Shown: positions 28,876 through 39,700 of the stretch, in pieces
Numbering within the stretch: the first letter of the stretch is position 1
How the letters are laid out: every line of letters starts with the position of its first letter
DNA from: Mesorhabditis belari
Taxonomy: Eukaryota; Nematoda; Chromadorea; Rhabditida; Rhabditidae
Assembly: GCA_958450365.1 (NCBI GenBank)
Contig: CAUEEP010000935.1
Span: 1,686,001-1,750,000, forward strand
DNA: 64,000 nt
Direction of reading: 5' to 3'
Made by a program: the position numbers and the translations under genes
Notes under the pieces: generated by a model
Told to the model about the DNA's origin: nothing
The model's input: the letters and a program-made list of their open reading frames with translations, nothing else
Database searches by the model: none

Positions 28876-31800
28876 AAATATTCTCTCGATGATTTTTCAG
28901 TCTCTTTTTCGATAAATATTTATACCTCGGTGTAAAGTGAAAATGAAAAAACTTTTCATAATAAATTTTTGGTAATTTACGATTCATAATGTTTATTTTT
29001 AGTCACGAGCATTTTTCTAGCACACGTAATATTGTGCACTCTATTTCGGGTTCTTCTACGGTTCTATTTCGGGTTTTTCATTTGTTTCTCGGTACAACGG
29101 ATTTGGGTGAATAGCTGAAAAGTAGAGGATTTGGATGTTGTCATATACTATAGTTTGACCTCATGGCAAAAACGTGTGGGGAAAAGCTATCGTACTGGTT
29201 TTTTTTGGATTTAGCCTAGTCCTTGGTGATCTACCCGTTTAATTCTGGGTTGAAAAGGAAACGAACGGGGTTTACGGTAGTTTTTGATAAATAACCCTCA
29301 CCCATTTCTATTTTGCACTCGATTCTGTCGCATTTTTCTCCAACTTGACCAAAAATTCATTTTTTTTCGGGGTCTTTTCGTGACCCTCCTACTTCCTCGC
29401 ATGGGTTCGCCGTGCTTTTTAATTTCTTGTGTCACATAGAGCGCTTTTCGCAACATTAACGATAAATCTTATAAAATTTGTCGGCTTCTATCAGCATACG
29501 TCATCCTCGATTCATTTCTTTTGTAAAACGACACTGGAGAAGCTTCAAAACATTGTTTCTCGTCAATTTTATTGTTTGGTTTACAAAGCAAGCGGTGGTT
29601 GACTTATAAGCAAATTTCCGGGTGCGATCTGCGAATGGATTGCCCACAGGGCAGCTGGGATTGGGACGCGAGCCTGGGACTGGGACGCGAGCCTAGTCCC
29701 GAGCCATTGAAGCTCCAAAGGAGCTGAAATGGAGGAGGAATGTTTCACGCTTAAGCCACTACTCTTGGTTAATATTCTAAGCAAGTGAAATACTTACAAA
29801 TTTTTAGGCGTTCTTATAAAGTCAAATTTGAAATACAAATTTTTAATTTGTATTTCAAACTTTTAAACTTTTTTCAACGTGTTTTCGTGAATCAAGTTTC
29901 GGTACTTTGTGGGTTGGAGGGCCACCTATATTTTTCATTTTTTCACTTTTCTAGGGGTAATCGAGGGCGCTGAGCACGAATTTGACAATTTTAGCATAGG
30001 TTTTCAACTGAAAAATCACCATTACGACACGTTGAAAATGACACTTTTTTGCACTTTAAATTTGTGTACTCAAGCTATCGACTATTGAGGCGATTTTCAA
30101 GGTCAAAACTAGAGCCAAAACCATTTTTAACCACTAAATATTCATTTTCTAACCTAAATTGATTAGTAGAGGCAAAACAAATTGAAAAATATTTTTTGAG
30201 ATTTTGACTCATGTGGGGGACCACATGGTCGAAATTTTGAAAATTTTTTTTTATGTTCTGATTTGATCAGAAACGTAATCAGTAGCCCCGAAACTTGGCT
30301 TAAAACGCATTTTCTCAAGCTCTCGTTGTATTTTTCGGAATCTACGCATAAAATTATCCCAGAAAAAGTGGTTTTGAAGAAAACAATGCCCCGCTAACCT
30401 TCATAGCGCCTAAAAGGGTAATTTTCAACGTGTCGAAATGTCGGTTTTTCAGTTGATAACCTATGCTAAAACTGTCAAATTTGTGCTCAGCACCCTCGAT
30501 TACCATTAGAAAAGTGAAAGAAATGTGAAAAAATCAAAAATATAGGCGGCTTCCCGCCTACATTTGGGTACAAAGTACCCAAGTTTCAATTTTCTCGCTT
30601 CGATTTCAAGCTAAACAACTCGAATGCATGGTGGAAAATGATGAATAGTACTTTATTTCTTCCCTTTTGACAGCATTATGAAGCTGGATCTTCTTCTTGA
30701 AACGATAGACTTTCTCACGGATCATTGCTTCTCTAAATATTTTTCAGCTTTGGGTAACTTTAGTATGCATCCCAGCGTTTTTCCAATTTCCCAATTCCAC
30801 ACTCACCCGGTTCGCAATTTCGATACACCCAATTCGTCGGCCCTTTATTTGTCTGGTAGCGCTTTTTGCCGTGCGAGTATTTCGCGCCAAGGAGCGCGCC
30901 GCTCTTTGAACTTCTCCGCCTTTGACGTTTTCTCAAAAAATCAAAAATTTTCAAAATGTTTTTAGTGCCAAAAGGTAAGAATACATATTTTCCCCAATAT
31001 GTTCAGAGAAAATAAACGTAAAATTCATTTTTTGAAGTCCACCTAGGCGGCCTTTGATTTCACTTTTGACCTTTGATTTCACTGCCAAATTCAGTTTTTT
31101 CACGTAAATCAAAAACGGTTAAAGATTTTTCAATTCTGATTTGACAGACCAAAACGCAAGGGTCGATTAAATCTTGTCTCAAAAAATCAAAACGAAATTT
31201 CTACTGGATCTCGAGTTATGCGGTGAACGGACAGACACACACAAACTTTGCATCTTATAAAAAGTAAGTACCATCTACAAAGGAAAAGAAAAATCTCTAT
31301 GTAAATAACATAAATGTAAATGGTGTTCTTTGTGCCCAAATTTTTGGTAAACTTTTCCCCGTGAATTTGTTTATTTTTTTTTTTGCTGATGTTACTTAAA
31401 GATGTTACTCACTCGATACACGATTACAAGTAAATTCTGTTGATTTTTGATTTCGTGGACTAATTCTATGGTTAGACTCTGAGCTGATATAGTCTAATGC
31501 AATAATTGATTTTCAAAATCAACTCCAAAATCACCACATTTCAGTCGTATCAAGCTGCCTTAAATGAATGCACCAATTTGCACACAGATCAAATGGGATC
31601 TCTGGCCATTGTGGACACGCCAAGGTAAACTTTTCCCCGTGAATTTGTTTATTTTTTTTTTGCTACAAATTGAATACAAAACCAGACAAGACCCAAATAA
31701 GTCTAGTCTAAACAACTCTATTTCAAGTTTCAAAGTTCTGATCAAAAATAAAACATAAACTTTATTGGCCGTTAAAGAAAAGGAAAGGCCACAAAGAAAC

Positions 31801-33805
31801 CCTCAAAATTTCTCTATTTTGAAAGAAAATCTTCTCAACTTTGTGTGAAAACCAAAACGAGCTTTTAACGGCTTTTCAAAGCAAGAGGAACCATGTGAAA
31901 CGAGGCTTTTTTCGGTCTGAAATGACTAATTTCCAGCGTCATGTTTGGAATTTCGAAAAGAAGAAAAATAAACAAAAAAAAAGACAAGAAATTTTAGCAA
32001 AATGGGGAAAATACTTGAGGAGAGTTAAAGTCGATTAAAAAAAAAGGATTTCCCACATAGTGGAAAGGGCCGTTCCGGTGCGGTGACCGGTTTGAAGATA
32101 GGGAAATCGGGGGAAAATAAAAATCCCCGTGGCGAGAGTTTTCACAGAGGATTTGGGAGTGCTTTTAGAGGATGGCTTGCTTGAAAAATAGTTTATTTGA
32201 TCATCTATTAATTGTTTGCAAAAGATCACACCACTTTTGAAATGTAATCTTCGCTTCTGAAGCTTTTACGCTAAAACTTTTGCTACTTTTTTGAGCGCCT
32301 CGGTTAGGAGTAAACTTTAAACGTATTTGATGATAATAAAGCAGCTTGGAGCCTATTTGAGCTTAATTTAAACATTTTCTGAAAGTAGGAAAACTCCACC
32401 GCTTGCTCATTCTTGCTTCATTTTATTCTTATACGAAAACTCATTTTGGAGTTTGTCCTGAATTCTAGAATTGCCATTTTGTCATTTTTATCGTTTCTGT
32501 TAAAAAGCTTCATAGAACTGAATTGTTCGTAGAATATTAGTGATTAGAGGCTAATTAAGGAAAGGTACAGACTCAAGGTGAGCTTTTGTCTGGACACCTA
32601 GTGCACTTTTAAGAATCGGGTATGAGAAATCCGAATCTCAAATCAAATCTCAATGCCAAATGACTGTCAATGCCAAATGACTTTCCGTGTAAAACTTCAA
32701 TCGAAAGTTTGCAAAACGAATGCTTTAAAAGGCTCCTTCCTAGGTCGGAAGATGTTCATTGGTAGCCTAGTGCATAACGCTTTAGGCTTCAGCCCACAGG
32801 ATCTCGGCTGGGTCCCTAGTGCAGCTTTCTGTTTTTATTTTGAAGTAACATTTTACAGATTGCATTATCTAAGTAGGAATTGGTTACTCTTTTTTGCCTT
32901 TTATTATTTATTTACCTTTCTCTAGTAAGTTAGGCATAGCGAACTTTTCTTTAATTTCAAAATCTCTGATGATAATAAACCAGCTTGGAGCCATTTTGAT
33001 CAAAAACTCAAACTACTTTCAAGAGTCTTTAAGCTTATTTTCTTGCTTTTATTCATCTATCGACCTATTGAATTTGAAAAAAATGAAAATCTGTAGCAAC
33101 TTCTGGTAGTAAATGCTCTAAATCTAACAAATTGTCTATAGTAAGCTGAAAAAATAGCTTATTTTTAGAGAAATTTCTTGTTAATGAAGCTTTTTCAAAA
33201 GAATTTGACTTAAAAGAATCTTTCTTTGGAAAATAACTTTAACGCCTTTTATCGAAATTCGTCTCAATCTTTCGTTCGTTAAGTTTCTTTTTGTCATTGA
33301 TCAAAGACTTTCAAAGTTTACATGTTCTTTTACACAAATTTCCTACTTTTTCAAGCTCAGTTTTAAAGGCAAAAGAAATGTTTTGAGAACAACATTCCAA
33401 ACTGGTTTTTATCGCGTTTCCCATGTTCTTTTCAAGACAAGTTTCATTGAATCCCCCATTTTTCTCTCAGCTGTCCAACTCATCCCGTGCTAATTTGTTG
33501 ACACTTGTTCATAAAAAAAATGACCTTCATTTTTATCTCGTCTTTTCCCCAAAAATTTTCCGAAATCAACCCCACCAGTAGCCAAAAAAAAGAAATGGCT
33601 AACTAGATCGAAATCTGGATAAACTTTGAGAAAAATTTTCGAAATAGGAATGCCATAACATTTTTAGATGTAAATATTTTGTTTAAAGTTTAAATTTGAA
33701 GCTTGAACTTATCTTTATCGACTAGGTGAGAGTTTGAAATGCTAATGAATTGCTAATTGTAAGGATCTTCAACTTCTCTAGCATTTGAGTAACTCTAAAA
33801 TTTGT
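28876..33805. other. 5-kb gene-poor region with a foldback element and short duplications
   Basis: No exon with recognisable protein similarity was found on either strand. AATAAA at about 28960 serves the upstream gene. A tandem pair of 17-19 bp (gggactgggacgcgagcct type) lies at about 29655-29695. A foldback element occupies about 29888-30600. A 40-bp direct repeat with aacttttccccgtgaattt lies at 31346-31386 and 31624-31663. Two blocks with cttggagcc (about 32340 and 32985) are weakly repeated. The frame at 31841-32038 (basic, Lys-rich) has no supporting context. Confidence 0.4.
29888..30600. mobile_element. Foldback element with arms of about 165 bp
   Basis: The left arm (about 29888-30050; aagtttcggtactttg, gtaatcgagggcgctgagc, cacgttgaaaat) is the reverse complement of the right arm (about 30424-30600; attttcaacgtgtcg, gctcagcaccctcgattac, aagtacccaagttt). 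No coding capacity. Confidence 0.75.
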
Positions 33806-34056
33806 ACCAGCATTTCCAGTGCTACCAGCATTTCCAGTGCTACCAGCATTTCCAGTGCTACCAGCATTTCCAGTGCTACCAGCATTTCCAGTGCTACCAG
33901 CATTTCCAGTGCTACCAGCATTTCCAGTGCTACCAGCATTTCCAGTGCTACCAGCATTTCCAGTGCTACCAGCATTTCCAGTGCTACCAGCATTTCCAGT
34001 GCTACCAGCATTTCCAGTGCTACCAGCATTTCCAGTGCTACCAGCATTTCCAGTGA
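33806..34056. repeat. 18-bp minisatellite, about 14 copies
   Basis: Perfect or near-perfect repeats of accagcatttccagtgct. The unit is a multiple of three, so all frames stay open and mimic long ORFs on both strands. It lies 120 bp upstream of the collagen gene. Confidence 0.95.
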
Positions 34057-34177
34057 TTACCGTAGCTAGTAATGTTGAGCTTTTCGATATGATTATATTG
34101 AATTTTTATTTATTCTTGAACTTTATCTTGTTTTCTTTATGAATTCTTGCATCAAAGAGTCCTTTTCATGTCGCAGA

Positions 34178-36489
34178 ATGACGTGGATCGGTTGGAGTTC
34201 GTCTGTCGGTTCCCTCGTCGCGTTGACCATTTGCATTTTCTATCTACCGTACCTGCACTATCAAGTGAGTTGAAAAGATTTTAGCTGACTAGGGTGAAGC
34301 TTTTTATTCATTCAACAGATAGCGCTACCGCTTTGTAGAGCTCATAGTCAGCTACCGTACTTGTAACAAAAACATCTGCCAATCCTTTTTTGCCGTTTGC
34401 AATTTAAGGTTTTTTCTCAGCGCCAACCCATCGATTTTGACTATTTTGACTGTCATTCGATACAGAATAAAATTACGCATCAAATGATATCAAAACCAGC
34501 GCAAAATATAATCTCCACACAAAGTTATCAGGCAAATACACAATTCACTAAAGTACAAAGGCAGAGTGGAGAGAGAATTTCTCGATCACTGGCATAAAGG
34601 TCGAATTGGAAAGCCGTCAAAATTGAAACTTTGCTTTTTGAAGTAAGAATTATCAAGATTTTTAAGTCTAAAGCCTAAAATTTTCAGCTATAAGACGAAA
34701 ATCTACAATTTCAGACAATCTTTAGGTAAATGGCATTCAAATGGACATGTCTCAACGCGGGGATCAATTCAGAATAAAGGAACAAGAGGCTTTGGAAGGA
34801 TTGGAGGCTTGCTTTCACAGATCATTTAGCATAAACAGACAATAAACTTGATTGGGTCTAATTTTGTAGGGTTCTTGCTTAGGCTTTTCATTTAGTTGAT
34901 CCGGAAAGGTGTTCCCCGAGTACGAAAAACACGAAATGCGCCTCAATGCGGCTGTGACAGTGATCAACGGTGTCCAATGGGAGCACAAGGAGCACCGGGA
35001 ATCGATGGAGAAAATGGGAAAAATGGTGGGCAGAGTTGATTCTTGATTCTAGTGCTAACAATTCTATACTCATGCTTAAGTTTTGAAAACTTTGAAAGCC
35101 TCCTGATAATCGATTTTAGGGGAACCTGGCTCAAAGGGAGTCCCCGGACTGGCAGGCATCGTTCCCGCCGAGCTGATGATGGAGGGAGGCTGTGAAGCTT
35201 GTGTGGAATGTCCACCAGGGCCTGAGGGACCCGAAGGACCACCTGGACCTCCAGGACCAAAAGGAGAGCCCGGAATCGATGGAGAGCCTGGAGAGGTCGA
35301 GTCATTTTCTCGATGCCATCAATTCGCTTTAGAATAGTCATGAAGTTGGTGAGCCGGGTCTGCCAGGCCCCCAAGGACCCAATGGAACACAAGGAGATCC
35401 AGGACATCCTGGCCCTGAAGGAGCCCGAGGAAAATCGGCGCCAAGGGGAGGAATGGGCAAAGAGGGACCAAGGGGAAAGACTGGCCCAACCGGGCCACCT
35501 GGAGAGCCTGGAGATCGGGGATTGCCTGGTAGGTGTAGAGAAAGTTGTTGTATTCAAAACCAAGAACAATTCAATGGTTGAGTTATCTAGCAAACTCTTG
35601 AATCTTAATGGAATAACACTAAAATTTCGGCTGAACTTTACGAAGTGATGAAGAATGAGAGTTAACTTCGTTTTTTATCGCTTCCCAATCAAGCCAAGCT
35701 GTCAACAGCAAAATATTATATAATATTATATAGAAATGAAAAAAAAAAAAATATCTACGTATTAGTCTCGTTACGTACCAAGCAAAGAACTTTACGAGGC
35801 GAGGACTCGAACCCGAGCAGAATATGAATAGCACGCTTTGTAGACAAGCACGTTATCCGCTAGGCTACCAGTTTATATAGACCTGCTGCGAGAAATGCGT
35901 TTTCAGGTCCTACACTAGCAAAAAAACAAAAAAAAGTGTGAGGCGAGGACTCGAACCGGAGATGTAAACGGACAGCTCGCTTTGTTTACACGCCCCTTAT
36001 CCGCTAGGCCACCAGCTAAGATCAAAACGGCGCGAGAAAAGCGTTTTAAGGCCCTTTTAAGGAACGGGTGTCAGTGTAGCTCATTGGTAGAGCGTTCGCC
36101 CGATAAGTCGGAGTTCGCCCGTTAACGAGAGGTCGGGGGATTCGAATTCCGGCGCCGACTATGTTTTGTATTCCCAGCCATAAAAGGACCAACTTCATAA
36201 GATCATCGGCCAAGATCATAACCTTTCAAAAAGAAAACTTCCAGGTGCTCCCGGTCAGGACGCTCGTCTGGGTGAAATGGGTAAATCGGGAGAAGACGGT
36301 GAACGCGGGAAACCGGGAAAACCGGGTCCAATAGGTGAAGTTGGATGGCCGGGAAGGGATGCTCATTATTGTCCATGTCCACGCAGAATGGCCTCACTTG
36401 AGACGTACAATAAGATGAAGAAAAAGCGAGAAGCGGCACAGAAGAAAAGAAAATCGATAAAGAAGAGGACTGTCAAGTATGCACCATAG
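34178..36489 (+). CDS. Cuticle collagen
   Basis: Predicted exons: 34178-34264, an uncertain second exon starting about 34427 and ending about 34552, then 34896-35025, 35120-35295, 35333-35528 and 36245-36489. The N-terminus [14 protein letters not shown] with the hydrophobic segment [11 protein letters not shown] fits the signal-anchor of nematode cuticle collagens. Next come [12 protein letters not shown], several Gly-X-Y blocks ([42 protein letters not shown]) split by short interruptions with cysteines ([12 protein letters not shown]), and the typical end [10 protein letters not shown] followed by a Lys/Arg-rich tail. Such chains trimerise and are crosslinked in the cuticle. An acceptor-like cgcag directly before the ATG suggests trans-splicing. 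The last intron holds three tRNA-like sequences. Confidence 0.88.
35797..35872 (-). other. tRNA-like sequence in collagen intron
   Basis: On the minus strand, a box A-like TAGCCTAGCGGATAAC is followed by ACAAAGCG and a box B GGTTCGAGTCC. The T stem has mismatches and no acceptor pairing is seen. It is related to 35940-36016. Confidence 0.5.
35940..36016 (-). other. tRNA-like sequence in collagen intron, second copy
   Basis: On the minus strand, TGGCCTAGCGGATAAG, then ACAAAGCGAG and GGTTCGAGTCCTCGCC. It shares the outer parts with 35797-35872 but differs in the middle, so both are members of one tRNA-derived family. Confidence 0.5.
36070..36160 (+). other. tRNA-like sequence with tandem duplication in the anticodon region
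   Basis: The acceptor GTCAGTG can pair with CGCCGAC (one mismatch, one wobble), the D arm GCTC/GAGC is perfect, and a box B-like GGATTCGAATTCC is present. Between them a block of about 19 bp beginning gttcgcccg occurs twice, which makes the molecule too long for a normal tRNA. The two blocks read gttcgcccgataag and gttcgcccgttaac. Confidence 0.55.
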
Positions 36490-36769
36490 GTTTTTATTTC
36501 AAAATCTTCACCCAATTGCCGGGGAATTTGACCGTATCTTATTTGCCTTATAAATGTTCAAAATTTCATCAAAATTTCAATGTAATTTCCCGAATTTTAA
36601 CGGCTTTTCACAGAAAAACATGACCATTTTGTGTGTATAAAGAATTTTTTTGATGTGTTTTTGTGAAAAGTTTCTACAATTTAAACAAACAAAGTAACAG
36701 ATAAATGGCACGAAAAAAAAATGATATAAAAATTACACGTAAGGATTACACGCAAATTGAAAATCTATA
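36490..36769. other. Convergent intergenic spacer
   Basis: A 280-bp AT-rich spacer between the collagen stop (plus strand) and the RING gene stop (minus strand). It should hold the 3' untranslated regions of both. Confidence 0.5.
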
Positions 36770-39700
36770 TTAAGTAGCATCCGTTGTAACATTCTCAAAA
36801 TCGATATCGACAACGACAACAGATGTGGGACTGGGTTGATCGCTTGTGGAAGATAAGGGATCACAGGGAAAAGCCTTGTTGATCTCTTTGATGCTTCGCT
36901 GGAAATGTAAAGTTTATATGTCGTAGCCGATTATGAATGAAATTTTTTGGCAAATCTTTCTAGTAGAGCAACCCTTTAATGTATGAGGACAATATTATAT
37001 GATCTTGTAGCGAATTAAATTCTGCGTCGATCGGTACCAAATTTGTGAGTTTAGGTTAAAAATTGCCGGCGCTAGAACGTTTCATTCAAATTCGGCGGGA
37101 CCCCCGTAGCCGATTATGAATTTCAGCCGATTATGAATGAGTGGAGCGTCCAATGAGTGTCTAGGAGCGTCCAACCATCAAGTATTTAGTATCATTCAAC
37201 GCAGAATCATTAATAATTATGTTAACTTTTTAAAATTAGAAAGATTTGATAAAAAGAAAAAAAATTAGAGCAAAAAAACTGTTTGTTCAAGAGGAAACCT
37301 TGAGGCCCGATAATTTTTTTTCTTTTTATCCAATCTTTCTAATTTTAAAAATTTAACATAATTATTAATGATTCTGCGTTGAATGATACCAAATACTTGA
37401 TGGTTGGACGCTCCTAGACGCTCATTGGACGCTCCACTCATTCATAATCGGCTACGACATATATATTCTGAAATTCTAGTTTTCATTTGAAAAGTGGAAT
37501 TTATCTAGAAACAAAAAAATCTAATTCATCTAAAACTACGGAAATCTGTCCCATTGTCAGTTCGCTTTCAGTCAGTTTCAGTCCAATCTTTACGCTTTCA
37601 GTCCAATCTTTACCAGCTTTATCGATCAATTCAACTTTCTCACCCGAATTCGTTTATTGTATGCCTTCATGGGTTTAGAGAATTCTTGTGTATCCTTCTT
37701 CAGTGTTGTGCTCAATCTCGACAACAAATGTAGACCCGATTTCGCAGTTTCGAGACAAGTCAAGGCGTTGATCTTCTCTAGTGTCCCCGAAAGTAACTGA
37801 AAACTTATTAAATAAATGAGAACAAACATCTATATAAAAAGGAAAGTGTTTTTCCGTCCGTCTGTCTGTCTCAGCTTTCCGTGGGTCGATTTACATGTTT
37901 TTCAGTTTGTTATGTAGTTGCGCATCTCAAATTTCGTTTTTTTTAAAAACCAAGAGTCACGAGAAAGTCGGGAGTCGAACCCGGATCGTGTGAGCCGTAG
38001 ACAAGCACCATCCAACTGTGCCAGGACGCTGTTAAGCGGGTTTTTCTGGCCTCTAAATAAAAATCCACTCACTTTTGACAAAATTTGTAAGCTTTGGTTG
38101 AGTGACTCGTAGTCTTGAGTGATCGGATCGATATTTGCTGTGCATTGATATTGGACATATTCTTTCGTCGCAGTGATCAGGGAATTGAGCTGAAAAAGTT
38201 CCGGTAACAGTAGCTTTGTTCCAATTGAAATCGAAATTATTGTAGTTTGAAACCACTCACTGTTAGCACCAATTACCGATTTTAGTATTCGTCGTACTTT
38301 ATTCGTGTCCTTTTTATCACCTTTATCAGCTTAGGTTACTTTATCCGTGCTTTAGAGTTCAGCCGGTTACCGTAATTCACTCTTTCTTGGTCAGTAGGCT
38401 TGTTTCTAGACTCTTTTCCTAATTTCCTAGCCCAAGTTAAGATCAGCCTTGCCAAATCCAAGCAAAATCCTTGATGATCTAAAAACTTAAGCAACAATCA
38501 AACCAAGATCACGGGAAGGCAGGGCTAGGTCCCTGGCCTAACTTCTGAGCTTGGCTGATCAAACCTGACTGCTGACTTGGTCATGTCTGATTTGGCTAGG
38601 CCCTAGTAGATATGGTCGCCACAAACTACAGGACCAGACTACAAATCCTTTTAGAAGCGCACAGAAACGATATTTTTGATAACTTTTTTATCAAAACATG
38701 AGGCTAACTTTAAGCTTCCCAATGACAAAAAAAACAAGCCAAATCATTTTCTCGGCGCTGAGTATAAGGTTTTTCCCATCTTTGTAGTCTCGTCCCATGA
38801 AAAACAGCTATAAATGGCTCTTTCTCGGAGTCGAGATGATGGATTGACTTGATTTTGGTGTTATTCGAAACCCAAAACTTGGGCCAATTTTTTGGTCAAA
38901 AAAGTTTACAAAAATATCGTTTCTGTGCTTTTCTACAAGGGTTTGTAGTCTGGCCTTGTATCAGGTTGGCAACTAAATAATGGCCCTTTTCAGTAAAAAC
39001 AAAAAATTTATTAACAAGGTGAACAAATATCAACATCAATCCAAAAGATATTCTCCGTCATTCTTTATTACTTCTTTCCACTTTTGACGGAGCAACTGGA
39101 TTCCTCTCTTGAAAAATTCTTCTGGTTGATCGTCAAAGAACTTCTGCACTGAAATTCGGACTTCGTCAAGGTCATTGAACTTTTTCTCGGCTAGAAAGTG
39201 TTGCATCGATCGAAAAAGATGGTAATCACTAGGCCCCATATCCGGGCTGTATGGCGCATGAGGAAGAACATTCCAGCCCAACTCCTCGATTTTCTCCATT
39301 GTAAGTTTTGCAGTGTGTGGTTTTGCGTTATCATGGAGAAAATGAATTGAAGAGGGTTCGAGTCCTTGAGAGCGAATTGCTTGATCTACACGATGTAGTT
39401 GAGACGAATAGAGTTCTGAATTAACCGTTTGCCGGCTTTTGAGAACCTCGAAATGCACCAACCCACGAGAACCCACCACACACAGAGGAGAGTTTTCTTT
39501 GAGTGAATATCCGGCTTCGGAGTTGGTTTTGGGTCTTCGTTTGTGCTAAGCCACTGTCGTTTTCGCGTTCGATTATCATAAAAGTTCCATTTTTCATCAG
39601 AAGTGACAATGGAATTCAAGAAGCTTCCCTTTTTCGCAAGTTTTAGTAGTATTCCAGCTGTGATAACACGAGTAGCCTTATTTTCTTCGCTCAATTCATG

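Noticed and set aside
33778..34142. Several overlapping frames on both strands (MLVALE and similar repeats)
   Set aside because: An 18-bp minisatellite keeps all frames open; no splice or family support.
36092..36130. Reading 36070-36160 as a functional intron-containing tRNA
   Set aside because: The extra block repeats its neighbour, neither loop has the expected U at position 33, and the acceptor has a mismatch.
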